Shown here: piece after piece, positions 42,069 through 51,250 of the stretch | Layout of the letters: the number at the start of each line of letters is the position of its first letter | Numbering within the stretch: position 1 is the first letter of the stretch | Assembly: GCA_002352545.1 (NCBI GenBank) | Contig: DEIO01000009.1 | Coordinates: 115,065 to 179,064, forward strand | Origin: Patescibacteria group bacterium UBA2772 | GTDB lineage: Bacteria; Patescibacteriota; Minisyncoccia; Moranbacterales; DUUL01 | Direction of reading: 5' to 3' | Length of the DNA: 64,000 nucleotides | Made by a program: the position numbers and the translations under genes | The notes under the pieces: generated by a model | The model's database searches: none | Told to the model about the DNA's origin: nothing | What the model saw: only the letters and a program-made list of their open reading frames with translations

Positions 42069-43862
42069 CTATGATTCACGTTTTTCAACAAATTCTGCCA
42101 ACTCATCAATATTTTCAGCAGAAATTCCTGCTATCTGCGCACTTCTACGTTCTTTGGCAACTTTTTCAATTGCCTCAGCACTAATGTCCACAGACACTTC
42201 GGAAAATGAGACGATAACTCCTTCCATAATTCTCTGAACTTCCTTGCCCATCTCCGCTAAATCGCCCTCGGAGCTCACCTGATCTATCAGCATTTCCGCT
42301 CGATCATTCATTTTGGCAAGTGCCACAAAAAGTGCTTTCGCTGCAGACTTCCGTTTCTCCAGATGATCTTTAAGATCATTGACTGCCTTTTGAACAGCAT
42401 CACGCCTATCCTCAGCTTCTTCGATTCTTCCCTTAAACAACATTGCCATATCATATTCTTCTTCAACCAGAGCATCTCTCATTTCATGAGTTTGCTTGGT
42501 AATAAAAATTGATACTTCAGTTAGAGAATTATCAAGTTCCACAAGATATTCATTCTGATTCCAAACATCAACAATGATATTTTCTGCCTGCAGAATTGTC
42601 GGTCCATATGCATCTTTCGAGGATCTGTTAAGCTTAGGAGATTTTGCAAACTCATTCGCTTTTTTAACCACATTCCAAAGTTGCATATTAATCCCACAAA
42701 GTCTGCATCTTGCCTCAAAATCCATCAGTTCAATACTTTTTTTCAATTGAGTGCGTCTTTTTGCTCTATTAACCGTTATCACGATCACCCTAATTGCAAA
42801 CAATAAAATTGTTGCCAAGAAGGCAATAATAACTGCATCCCTAACTGCATCCCTATAGGTTCGATCTAATTTTGCTTCCAACAATTCCTTCTTAATTCTA
42901 TCATTTACCTTTTTCTCTTCCACAAAGGACGCGAGAGTTAGGCTATTGTTAATAATTATCCGAGGAATATTAGCAGGCAAATCTGAAATTTCTACAAGTT
43001 CCTTTGGAGAGAAGTCCATTTCTGCAAACTGCATTTCAAATTCCTTCGGAATCATTAATGTATCAGGAGTTAAGTCAATTGACACAAATCCTGCTTTACC
43101 TTGACGTTTATCAGAAACCAACATATGAAACTTGAAAAATTTATCACTGATCTTTTCATAGCCAGTCACAACATCAGCACCATCGTAGATTCTTGCCGAA
43201 TAATTAACAAGATTTGTTTCAAAAACACGATATTGCGATATCTTCATCACAATGTCTTCAGTAGTCACCGGGACTTTCAATTCACTATTGGCTGCATCCT
43301 CCTTAGACAAAACGATGTCTAAAACTCTTAGTTCATAGTGTTCTTTAAAAATGAACATCCGGATTTTTTGCTGACCAACTGTCATTTCAACTGCTGGATT
43401 AATCCTTCCACCACGAGTGGTTGTTATATTAGTTGAGCCCTGAAAATAAATCTTGGCCCCTAGAATATCTTCCCCATATGTATCCACAAGTCGTGGACCG
43501 AGAAAAACACGCAAAAGACCTTCCTTCTTTCGATGTAACGACGAGATGACCAGCCCCTCTTCAATCTTTTTAGCTGTAATACCATCAAGAAATTGAGAAG
43601 CTGATTTTTTTGTTGCTGGGATAAAAAGTTTCAGATTTCTTGGCACTTCAATCTTAATACCCAAGGCCTCTGATCTCTTGATAACCTCTTTTTCAAAATC
43701 AACTCGACTGTTTATAATCTTGAAGACTCCAACGCCCATCACACAAATAAATGTGGGAATAGACTCAGGTTTCCCCGTGAAAACAATCGGCTTTGCAAAA
43801 GTGCTATCGACCATTATCAATACCAGCAAAGAAATAACCATCATTCTTAACAATTTTTTCAT
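42069..43862 (-). CDS. exported/transmembrane coiled-coil protein of unknown function
   Basis: Read from the Met at 43862 (MKKLLRMMVISLL), which has a proper ribosome binding site (AAGGAG). The 43898 ORF start would overlap the previous stop. There is a signal peptide to about residue 24 (cut after TFA), an exported part of about 320 residues rich in beta strands, a single membrane helix (AVIIAFLATILLFAIRVIVI), and a cytosolic C-terminal tail of mostly coiled coil with a CRLCG pair. I know no family for it. It links the outside lipoproteins with the cytosolic TelA-like protein by topology. Confidence 0.6.
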   Translation of the reverse strand: MKKLLRMMVISLLVLIMVDSTFAKPIVFTGKPESIPTFICVMGVGVFKIINSRVDFEKEVIKRSEALGIKIEVPRNLKLFIPATKKSASQFLDGITAKKIEEGLVISSLHRKKEGLLRVFLGPRLVDTYGEDILGAKIYFQGSTNITTTRGGRINPAVEMTVGQQKIRMFIFKEHYELRVLDIVLSKEDAANSELKVPVTTEDIVMKISQYRVFETNLVNYSARIYDGADVVTGYEKISDKFFKFHMLVSDKRQGKAGFVSIDLTPDTLMIPKEFEMQFAEMDFSPKELVEISDLPANIPRIIINNSLTLASFVEEKKVNDRIKKELLEAKLDRTYRDAVRDAVIIAFLATILLFAIRVIVITVNRAKRRTQLKKSIELMDFEARCRLCGINMQLWNVVKKANEFAKSPKLNRSSKDAYGPTILQAENIIVDVWNQNEYLVELDNSLTEVSIFITKQTHEMRDALVEEEYDMAMLFKGRIEEAEDRRDAVQKAVNDLKDHLEKRKSAAKALFVALAKMNDRAEMLIDQVSSEGDLAEMGKEVQRIMEGVIVSFSEVSVDISAEAIEKVAKERRSAQIAGISAENIDELAEFVEKRES

Positions 43863-43897
43863 TTTTTGCCATCTCCTTTTTACGGGTTTCTGAAACA

Positions 43898-44911
43898 TTA
43901 TTTGCCTTCTCTGAAAGCAATTAGCCTGTTCTTGATTTTCTGTGAAGAATCCTGCGCTTTTTTAGTAACATTATCCCTTGTAGCAACAGATTCACTGATA
44001 ATCGCACGAATTTCGTTACACGTTTCAACAATGTTTTCTGTTACCTTTTCAAGAGTTACTTCATCCAAAATCGGTGAATTTGCAGCTTCCGCAGCTGCAA
44101 TGGCATTTTTTCTTGTTTCCCCACTAACTGCAATAGTCAGTTCGCGTAAATCTTTTGTCGCTTTCTTAATCGTTTCCGTTGCCTTACGACTCGGGCCACG
44201 ACTAATCAAATTAGCAAGCTGCCTTTTATTGAGAGTGTCAACAATAGGAATCAGCGAACCAAATTTGAGATAAAGCGCTTCACGATCACGAACAGAAAGT
44301 TCTGCATCAACAATGAGACCTTCCATAACCACTTTTGCACCTTGTAAATCAGCCAATACGCTCTGACGAACTGTTATCGCACCAATTACATCAGCAGTGA
44401 CTTGAGAACTCGTATCCTCATCTTTATCAAAATTACTCTGATAATATCGTAGGATTTCAATTTCACTAACAAGTTGACTTGCCATATTTTCCATATCATC
44501 GACAATAACCAACATTTCATCTCGATGCCCGCAGACTGTTTCATATCCGGTCCTAAGCGCATCACGACGAAGCTTGTATTCTGCCTGACGTTCTTCCAAT
44601 AAGACCTTCACACCTTGCAAGTGCTTAATGCGATGATCTGTGAAAGCAACGACATCTTTAGTGATACTACTAAGCCACTTTCCTATTCTCCCACGTGTAG
44701 GTTTCATTGCTGAAACTTGTGTTTGAACACCCAAAAGAGCGTCCGTGGCACGAGAAAGTTCATTGGAACTTGCAGTTGCAATAATTGCATCTGCTGCTGT
44801 GTCCATTCCGCTATAAAGTCTTTCGACGGTCGCACTAACTTCAATAGCATTTATCTTGGTCAAAGCCAAAACTTGTTGAGGGACCAATGCTTTTTCATTG
44901 TCATCTTTCAT
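43898..44911 (-). CDS. TelA-like coiled-coil protein
   Basis: About 337 residues from the Met at 44911, chosen because AAGGAGAG lies eight bases upstream. All-helical and cytosolic. The layout of an early SRATDALLGVQTQV segment, a Gly-containing linker (TRGRIGKWLSSI), long helices and a C-terminal helical tail resembles the toxic-anion-resistance (TelA) family. It also resembles PspA-type coiled coils, and I cannot separate the two without profile searches. First gene of the operon. Confidence 0.45.
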   Translation of the reverse strand: MKDDNEKALVPQQVLALTKINAIEVSATVERLYSGMDTAADAIIATASSNELSRATDALLGVQTQVSAMKPTRGRIGKWLSSITKDVVAFTDHRIKHLQGVKVLLEERQAEYKLRRDALRTGYETVCGHRDEMLVIVDDMENMASQLVSEIEILRYYQSNFDKDEDTSSQVTADVIGAITVRQSVLADLQGAKVVMEGLIVDAELSVRDREALYLKFGSLIPIVDTLNKRQLANLISRGPSRKATETIKKATKDLRELTIAVSGETRKNAIAAAEAANSPILDEVTLEKVTENIVETCNEIRAIISESVATRDNVTKKAQDSSQKIKNRLIAFREGK

Positions 44912-45091
44912 AATTCTCTCTCCTTTTTCTTTCTGATATATTGTTGTTTGGCAACAGATTCTTAACACATTGTTTGAAAACTATGCGTCATAGAGTTGAA
45001 AATCAGTTAAAATACATATATTTTTCACCTAAAAACTTTAGTAATTTTCTAAATTGTAACGAACAACATCCGCAAAAAAGCAGAACCCTAA
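44912..45091 (-). other. 5' leader of the accessory operon
   Basis: About 170 bases between the predicted start of transcription and the first start codon at 44911. Nothing is recognised in it apart from the strong AAGGAGAG ribosome binding site. Confidence 0.5.
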
Positions 45092-45120
45092 TTAATATCA
45101 TATTCATAAATTTTTGTCAA
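45092..45120 (-). promoter_or_regulatory. near-consensus promoter of the accessory operon
   Basis: Minus strand TTGACA (45115-45120), 17-base spacer, TATTAA (45092-45097), positioned to start the TelA-like to SPFH-lipoprotein operon. Confidence 0.7.
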
Positions 45121-45353
45121 TAGGAACTGACATTTTTATAACTACACTAAACCCTTTTTTTCAACATTTCTAGACAATACAAAATAAAAATAAAAATTCT
45201 ATAACTAAAAACACTAGCATTACATTGACTTTTAACTAAAAACATGTCATCTTGTATTTAATAAATAAAGCCCTAGACATTTCCGCCTTTCTTTTATGAG
45301 GGAACAGAAACGTCAAATTCCACCAATGAGTGGGTTTTATTTGTATTTAAATA

Positions 45354-45362
45354 TGGTATAAT
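45354..45362 (+). promoter_or_regulatory. extended -10 promoter of rpsF operon
   Basis: TG-G-TATAAT about 22 bases before the rpsF start codon. A small hairpin CCAC-CAATGA-GTGG lies upstream near 45320-45333. No clear -35 box. Confidence 0.5.
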
Positions 45363-45383
45363 TAATTATTAAGTATTATCCAA

Positions 45384-45950
45384 ATGGAATACGAGATTAA
45401 TTTTCTAGTGCTACAATCACGCACAGAAAACGTTGATCAAATTAAAGAGAGTGTTATATCTTTAATTAAAGAACATAATGGATCAATTAATGATGAACTT
45501 GTCTACAAGAAGAGAAAACTATCTTATGAAATCAAACATGAGAAATATGGTTTTTTCACAGTTCTAAGATTTAATTTAGAAAATAAGCCTGCTATTTTAG
45601 AACTCAAAAGAGAACTAAATCTTTTACAAGACGTTGTTAGATACATCATTGTAAAAGCAGACGAACTTCCTGAACTAAACAAAGAAATTCTTTCAATGGA
45701 AAGCAGAGAACAAACAACCGTAAAGCCAGAAGAGATTGAAAAAATGATTGCAAAATCAGAAAGTAAACCCGTGAAAAAGGAAAAAGTAAAGAAAGAAGAA
45801 GTAAAAGAAGAAAAAAAGAAAACAAAGAAACCTGAAGAGGAGGAAACAAGAGACAAAAAAACAAAGGCTTCTAAAGAATCAAAAGAAGTTGACGACAAGT
45901 CATCATTAGAAGACTTGGACAAAAAATTAGACGAAATCCTTAATATCTAA
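45384..45950 (+). CDS. rpsF: 30S ribosomal protein S6
   Basis: The 188-residue protein has the S6 domain in its first ~100 residues (MEYEINFLVLQSRTENVDQ ... KKRKLSYEIKHEKYGFFTVLRF ... LLQDVVRYIIVKAD), then an 80-residue Lys/Glu-rich tail much longer than the usual S6 C-terminus. First gene of the rpsF-ssb-rpsR operon. The tail is low-complexity and probably disordered. Confidence 0.95.
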   Translation: MEYEINFLVLQSRTENVDQIKESVISLIKEHNGSINDELVYKKRKLSYEIKHEKYGFFTVLRFNLENKPAILELKRELNLLQDVVRYIIVKADELPELNKEILSMESREQTTVKPEEIEKMIAKSESKPVKKEKVKKEEVKEEKKKTKKPEEEETRDKKTKASKESKEVDDKSSLEDLDKKLDEILNI

Positions 45951-45970
45951 AAACTAAACTCAAAAACCCT

Positions 45971-46483
45971 ATGGACCTCAACAAAGCTATGATGATTGGC
46001 AACATTGTAAATGATCCAGAAATGCGTACCACTCCAAATGGACAGAATGTAACATCTTTTAGAGTTGCTACAAACAGACGTTGGAAAAATCAGTCGACTG
46101 GAGAATACCAAGAGGATTCACAATTTCATTCAATTGTTGCCTGGGGAAAACTTGCTGAAATTTGCTCTCAATACATGAATAAGGGACTAAAAGTTTACAT
46201 TGAGGGTAGAATAGCAACAAGATCCTGGGATGATGCTCAAACTGGACAAAAAAGATATATGACTGAAATTGTCGCAGAAAATGTAATCATGCTAGGACAA
46301 AAAGGTGGTGGAAATTCTTCAAGAAACTATAACCCTGGACAACCAAAACCATCTGCACCGGCTGCGCCAGTCACACAGGGTGCACCTGCGAAAAATAATA
46401 TATCCATCCCCTCTCCTAAACAAATACCTACTATTGACGTAAATGAACAGGATGAAATTAGAGTAGAGGATATACCATTCTAA
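45971..46483 (+). CDS. ssb: single-stranded DNA-binding protein
   Basis: The 170-residue protein has the SSB OB fold (MDLNKAMMIGNIVNDPEMRTT, VTSFRVATNRRWKNQ, FHSIVAWGKLAEICSQYM, KVYIEGRIATRSWDD), a Gly/Pro/Ala-rich linker and an acidic C-terminal tip ending EDIPF that binds partner proteins. It lies between rpsF and rpsR, the usual place. Confidence 0.97.
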   Translation: MDLNKAMMIGNIVNDPEMRTTPNGQNVTSFRVATNRRWKNQSTGEYQEDSQFHSIVAWGKLAEICSQYMNKGLKVYIEGRIATRSWDDAQTGQKRYMTEIVAENVIMLGQKGGGNSSRNYNPGQPKPSAPAAPVTQGAPAKNNISIPSPKQIPTIDVNEQDEIRVEDIPF

Positions 46484-46501
46484 ATTAAATTACTTAGACC
46501 T

Positions 46502-46732
46502 ATGATGAACAGACATGTTAAGAAAGCAGAAAACAAGAGTTGTTATTTTTGTGCTAATAACATCAATCAAATTGATTACAAAGATGTTATTCTTCTACGA
46601 AAATTTATAAACACAGTTGGAAAAATTATTCCTACAAGGAGAACAGGTACTTGTGCTAAACACCAAAGAGCTCTTTCAACATCAATCAAAAGAGCAAGAA
46701 TTATCGCACTACTTCCTTTTGTAGCAAAATAA
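46502..46732 (+). CDS. rpsR: 30S ribosomal protein S18
   Basis: The 76-residue S18 has the typical core: CYFCANNINQIDYKDVILLRKFI, GKIIPTRRTGTCAKHQRALSTSIKRARIIALLPF. The start could be either of two adjacent ATGs. The gene rplI, which usually follows rpsR, is absent; a terminator and then efp follow instead. Confidence 0.97.
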   Translation: MMNRHVKKAENKSCYFCANNINQIDYKDVILLRKFINTVGKIIPTRRTGTCAKHQRALSTSIKRARIIALLPFVAK

Positions 46733-46742
46733 ATCACAGATT

Positions 46743-46767
46743 GAAACGAGACCTTTGGCCTCGTTTC
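46743..46767 (+). terminator. terminator after rpsR
   Basis: GAAACGAG / CTCGTTTC inverted repeat, extended by CC / GG across one mismatch, with a T-rich tail TTTCTTTT. Confidence 0.75.
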
Positions 46768-46783
46768 TTTTAAATAAGAAAAT

Positions 46784-47344
46784 ATGTTAACACTTACAGG
46801 AATAAAGGTTGGAAAGAAAATAGTATTAGAAAAAGAACCTTTTGTAGTACTTTTCGCTCAACATTCCAAGATAGGACGTGCTGGTGCCGTTCTACGTACA
46901 AAATTGAGAAACTTAACCACTGGAGCAACTATAAATAAAACCTTTCAAGGCGCTGACAAAGTTGAACCAGCTGAAATGAGCACAGGAAAATCTCAATATC
47001 TTTACATGGAAGGTAAGAGCCATCATTTCATGAATAATGAGACATACGAACAATTTGAATTAAGTGATGGAGTTATCGCTGAAAATTCAAAATATCTGAA
47101 AGAAGGAACTGAAATTGACGTACTCTATTTCAATGACAAAGCTATTAACATTGAATTGCCAATTAAAATGGCGTTCGAAGTTGTTGAAGCACCACCTGCA
47201 ATCAAAGGAAATACGTCAGATGGAGGCTCCAAGCAAGTAAAAATTGAAACTGGTGTCAATGTGAATGTTCCATTATTCATCAAAACTGGAGACAAAATCA
47301 AAGTTAACACACAAACTGGAGAATATTCAGAAAGAGCTAACTAA
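46784..47344 (+). CDS. efp: elongation factor P
   Basis: The 186-residue three-domain protein helps ribosomes at polyproline stretches. The EF-P fold is visible throughout: N-terminal MLTLTGIKVGKKIVLEKEPF, the loop HSKIGRAGAVLRTKLRN, then YMEGKSHHFMNNETYEQFEL and the C-terminal VNVPLFIKTGDKIKVNTQTGEYSERA. The residue at the modification position appears to be Arg in KIGRAG rather than the Lys of the E. coli type. This suggests rhamnosylation or no modification; the loop alignment should be checked. Confidence 0.95.
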   Translation: MLTLTGIKVGKKIVLEKEPFVVLFAQHSKIGRAGAVLRTKLRNLTTGATINKTFQGADKVEPAEMSTGKSQYLYMEGKSHHFMNNETYEQFELSDGVIAENSKYLKEGTEIDVLYFNDKAINIELPIKMAFEVVEAPPAIKGNTSDGGSKQVKIETGVNVNVPLFIKTGDKIKVNTQTGEYSERAN

Positions 47345-47354
47345 AAGCTCTACT

Positions 47355-47400
47355 CAGATATAAAAAAACAGCATATCAATATGCTGTTTTTTTATATCTG
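47355..47400. terminator. long bidirectional terminator efp/ndk
   Basis: Twenty-two base-pair perfect inverted repeat with a two-base central gap, containing A7 and T7 runs, between convergent efp and ndk. Confidence 0.9.
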
Positions 47401-47409
47401 ATTTCTAAA

Positions 47410-48024
47410 CTACTCCATAATTCCATCAAGATTGACGTCATAAAGAATTTGTTCACTAACCAACTTATAATCAATTAATTCACTCTCATCAAACCAATGA
47501 GGAATCTCCAAGTTTGACTCTTCAACTGACCCTGAAGCATGGACAAGATTTCGAATTGATCGATTGTCTTTGTCTGACATTTCATATGAATCCATAACAT
47601 AATCTCCACGAATTGTTCCAACATCAGATGTAAGTGGCTCAGTTCCACCAACAATTTTTCTAACCATCTTTACAACATGAGCTCCTTGCCAAACCATTGC
47701 AACAATAGGTCCACTACTCATATATGTCTTTAAACATTTCAATATATTATCAGTAATCTCGAAAGGATCTTCTGATGGAGGAGTTTGTCCCTTACTTTTA
47801 TATCCAGCAATTGTTTTTTCACCTGTAACTCTTCTCCACTCTGGATCAAGAGTATAATGCGCTTCAATATGATCTTCCTTTGCTACGACAGTTTTCATTG
47901 CAACAAGTTTAAATCCAAGAGCTTCATGTCTTTTGATTATTTCACCAACAAGACCTCTTTGAACACCATCTGGTTTCACCATAACAAGCGTTCTTTCTTT
48001 TGAAAGATGTTTTTTTACAGCCAT
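47410..48024 (-). CDS. ndk: nucleoside diphosphate kinase
   Basis: The 204-residue kinase equalises NTP pools. Motifs are TLVMVKPDGVQRGLVGEII at the start and the catalytic His in IRNLVHASGSVEESNLEI. Typical Ndk is about 140 residues. The extra length is mainly an insertion around residues 70-105 (including GYKSKGQTPPSEDPFEITDN) and a C-terminal extension. No other anomaly. Confidence 0.95.
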   Translation of the reverse strand: MAVKKHLSKERTLVMVKPDGVQRGLVGEIIKRHEALGFKLVAMKTVVAKEDHIEAHYTLDPEWRRVTGEKTIAGYKSKGQTPPSEDPFEITDNILKCLKTYMSSGPIVAMVWQGAHVVKMVRKIVGGTEPLTSDVGTIRGDYVMDSYEMSDKDNRSIRNLVHASGSVEESNLEIPHWFDESELIDYKLVSEQILYDVNLDGIME

Positions 48025-48163
48025 ACGTTTCTTATTTTTTAATTAAAAACCCCAATAGAATATATCAGGAGGTTTATATATTTTCATCATAACACCTTCC
48101 TCTTTTTTATCAAGAAAAGTAGCTTATGCTATATTTAGTTTACAAAAAAATTAACGAAAATAG

Positions 48164-50389
48164 ATGAAGGTAATTAAATTTCAGATAAAAGGAATTTCTT
48201 GTGCTAGTTGTGTTACGAATATCACAACTAACCTGGGGAAAAATAAGCATATCTCAAGTGTTGGGATAAATCTAGCAACAGATCAAACACAGATTTCTTT
48301 TGACGAAGAAAATATCACTGAACAAGAAATTACCCAAATAATAAAAAATACTAGTTACGGTGTCATAAAAAGAGAAGACCACTCCATTCAAGACGAAGAA
48401 AGGCTCACAAAAATAAGAAATTCTTTTCCCCCTTTCTTTTATTCTTGGTACTCCTTTGACATACATAACAATGGGAGATATTTTCAATTTTCCATCACTT
48501 AACTCGACAATGGAAATCAGTCTCTTTATGCAACTTTTATTTATAACTCTAATAATATTCTTCAATAAAGATATCTATGTTCCTGGGTTTAAACAACTAC
48601 TCAAAAGAAGTCCCTATATGGATAGTCTTATTTCAATTGGAACAATAACAGCATACTTTTATTCTATTATGATGTTACTTCTTCTTTGGAACGAAGTTGG
48701 AGATACATTAGATAAACATATTTACTTCAAAAGTACAGGGATTATCCTCGTCTTTATCTCACTGGGGAAATATTTAGAAGAAAAAACCAAACGAAAAACT
48801 AGCGAGTCTCTAAAAAAACTAATAGAACTACAACCTCGAACAGCAACTATAATATAACCTGGCGTTGCCAAGGAAGTTTCAATTTCAAAAGTTTCAAAAG
48901 GAGATATTCTTCTTGTGAAACCAGGAGAAAAAATTCCAGTTGACGGAAGAATTATTGAAGAAAAAACCACTGTGGACGAAAGTGCCATAACAGGAGAAAA
49001 CATCCCTGTTACAAAAACATTTGATAATAAAATTGTTGGAGGAACAATTAATAAAATAGGTATTATTAAATTCATCACTATCAACACTGGTGACAAAACA
49101 GTGCTGGCTCAAATAGTCAAAATCATGGAAGAAGCCATTATGACAAAAGTGCCAATTCAACTCTTGGTTGATAAAATCTCTTTTTACTTCGTCCCGACCA
49201 TCATGATTTTATCACTTTTAACATTTCTAATTTGGCTTCTAGCTAGCGCCGAGTTTTCCTTTGCCCTAACAATCTTTGTCTCGGTACTTATCATTGCATG
49301 CCCTTGCTCACTGGGACTTGCAACGCCGACTGCTGTCATGATGGAAACAGGCATAGCTACTCTAATAAAAGACACTAAGGCTCTTGAGTTTGCTCAAAAG
49401 ATTAACACTGTGGTTTTTGATAAAACCGGGACACTGACTGATGGAAGACCTAAGGTAGTTGAGATTGAAACTCTTGGAACAAACAAAGTAACTCTTTTGA
49501 AAATAGCCTCTTCAATAACAATGAACTCCCATCATCCACTTTCAAAAGCTGTTTATAGACATCTAAAACCACAAGGGATAAAGTCATTTCCATTGTCTGG
49601 TTTTATTGAAGTAGAAGGAAAAGGTTTATACGCTAAACATAAACTAAACAACAATCTTGTTTTGCTAGAAAAGAAAAGACTCTTAGAAGACAATGACATT
49701 AAGATAGGACAAAAGGAACCTTCTTTATTAGAAAAATTTTCACAAGAAGGAAAACCCCTCTTTTTGTAGTATTGAAAAACAAAATCATTAGAATGATTGG
49801 TCTCATCGATAATATAAAACCTGATTCTGAAATAGCAATTACTCGACTAAAGGAATTGGGTTATCGAACTATAATGATAACAGGAGACAATAACCGAGTC
49901 GCTCAAACAATCGCAAATAAACTAGGAATTGAAGAAGTTTTATCAGAAGTTTTGCCAAAAGATAATCCTGGTAAAATAAAAGAATTGCAAAAGGAAGGTT
50001 GTGTTGTAACTATGGTAGGAGATGATATAAACGATGCACCCGCACTAACACAAGCAGATATCAGTATTGCATTTGGAAGTAGAACGGATATCGCAATTGA
50101 AACTGGGGATATCATCTTGATTAAAAACAGACTTATGGATGTAATTGAAGCAATTGAGACTTCAAAATATACAATGAAAAAAATAAAGCAAAACTTGTTT
50201 TGGGTATTCTTCTATAACTCAATTAGCATCCCTATAGCTGCAGGTGTACTCTATCCTTTTACAGGTTTCTTACTAAGCCCAGCAATTGCAGCAATGGCGA
50301 TGTCACTTTCTTCTATTAGTGTTGTCCTAAATTCAATACTAATGAAACTACATAGGAACAAAAATTTGGCATCATTCTCTTCTGAATAA
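48164..50389 (+). pseudogene. decayed copper-type P-ATPase (CopA-like)
   Basis: All parts of a heavy-metal P1B ATPase are present in order but in broken frames: HMA domain with GISCASC, TGE in SAITGENIP, CPC in IACPCSLGLATP, phosphorylation motif DKTGTLTDG, HP-type NSHHPLSK and the hinge VGDDINDAPALTQADI. Lesions are a frame change near 48430-48445 (C5 run), an in-frame TAA at 48855-48857 and a frame change near 49751-49757 (T5 run). The last 18 bases overlap the end of the convergent metallo-beta-lactamase gene. Two of the three lesions are at homopolymers. Confidence 0.88.
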
Positions 50390-51247
50390 ACACTCTTCGG
50401 TTGGAGAAACACAAACAATATTTATCGTTCCCAACAAATCGGTTCTCAAAAGTTCAATATCAAGTTCGTTTAAAGCATCCACAACTTCTTTGTTGGGATG
50501 TTTATATCTATTATTCTTTCCAGCCGAAGCTATCGCTACTTGGGGAGAAACTTCTTTCAAAAAGTTTAATGAGGAAGAATGTTTTGACCCATGATGCCCA
50601 AGCTTGAGCCAGTCAGCATCGACATTTTCTCTGTCATCAATCATATCAATTTCAGTTTTATTCGTAGCATCACCAGTAAACAGAAAAGAATTTTCACCAA
50701 ACTCCATTCTCAAAACAATTGAGTTTTCATTTCTATTAACATCCCTTGTCTCCACTTTATCAGGATTAAAAACTTTAAAAGAAAGTTCTTCTCCAATTGA
50801 AAATTCTGAACCTTCTAATGCAACTTTTCTTTTTATTTGTTTTTGTTGCAAAACACTTTCTAATTCTCTAAATATATTCGTGTCTGCGACTTGACCATTT
50901 TCTAAAAAAATCTCAACTTTATAATTTCTCAACACATCAATAAGACCAGCTAAATGGTCCAGGTCTGGGTGTGTTAAAATCACAATCTCTATATTCTTAT
51001 CCAAAATTGGCATTTCTTTTTCTAATTGTGTAAGAAGCTTACTACCACTTGGACCTCCATCAATCAATATTTGATATCTGCCAAGATAACTAATCAAAGT
51101 AGCATCACCTTGACCCACATCCAAATATGAAACCTTTAAGGGTTCTTCCTTTGAATTTTTCCAATTAACCGATTCTGTAATCAAAAAAATCAGGAATAAA
51201 ATTCCCACTAACAATATCAAAAATTTCTCTCTTTCTTTGTTACGCAT
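50372..51247 (-). CDS. ComEC-type metallo-beta-lactamase protein
   Basis: The 291-residue protein has an N-terminal membrane helix and an MBL fold with VGQGDATLI, the metal motif LTHPDLDHLAGL, LFTGDA and KLGHHGSKHSSSL. This equals the C-terminal domain of ComEC, here as a separate gene. It starts three bases after the stop of the ComEC membrane gene, so the two halves probably act together in DNA uptake, where the domain may degrade one strand. Confidence 0.88.
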   Translation of the reverse strand: MRNKEREKFLILLVGILFLIFLITESVNWKNSKEEPLKVSYLDVGQGDATLISYLGRYQILIDGGPSGSKLLTQLEKEMPILDKNIEIVILTHPDLDHLAGLIDVLRNYKVEIFLENGQVADTNIFRELESVLQQKQIKRKVALEGSEFSIGEELSFKVFNPDKVETRDVNRNENSIVLRMEFGENSFLFTGDATNKTEIDMIDDRENVDADWLKLGHHGSKHSSSLNFLKEVSPQVAIASAGKNNRYKHPNKEVVDALNELDIELLRTDLLGTINIVCVSPTEECLFRRE

Positions 51248-51250
51248 CTT

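Noticed and set aside
45524..45922. Ser/Phe-rich minus-strand ORF opposite rpsF
   Set aside because: Shadow of the Lys/Glu-rich S6 tail.
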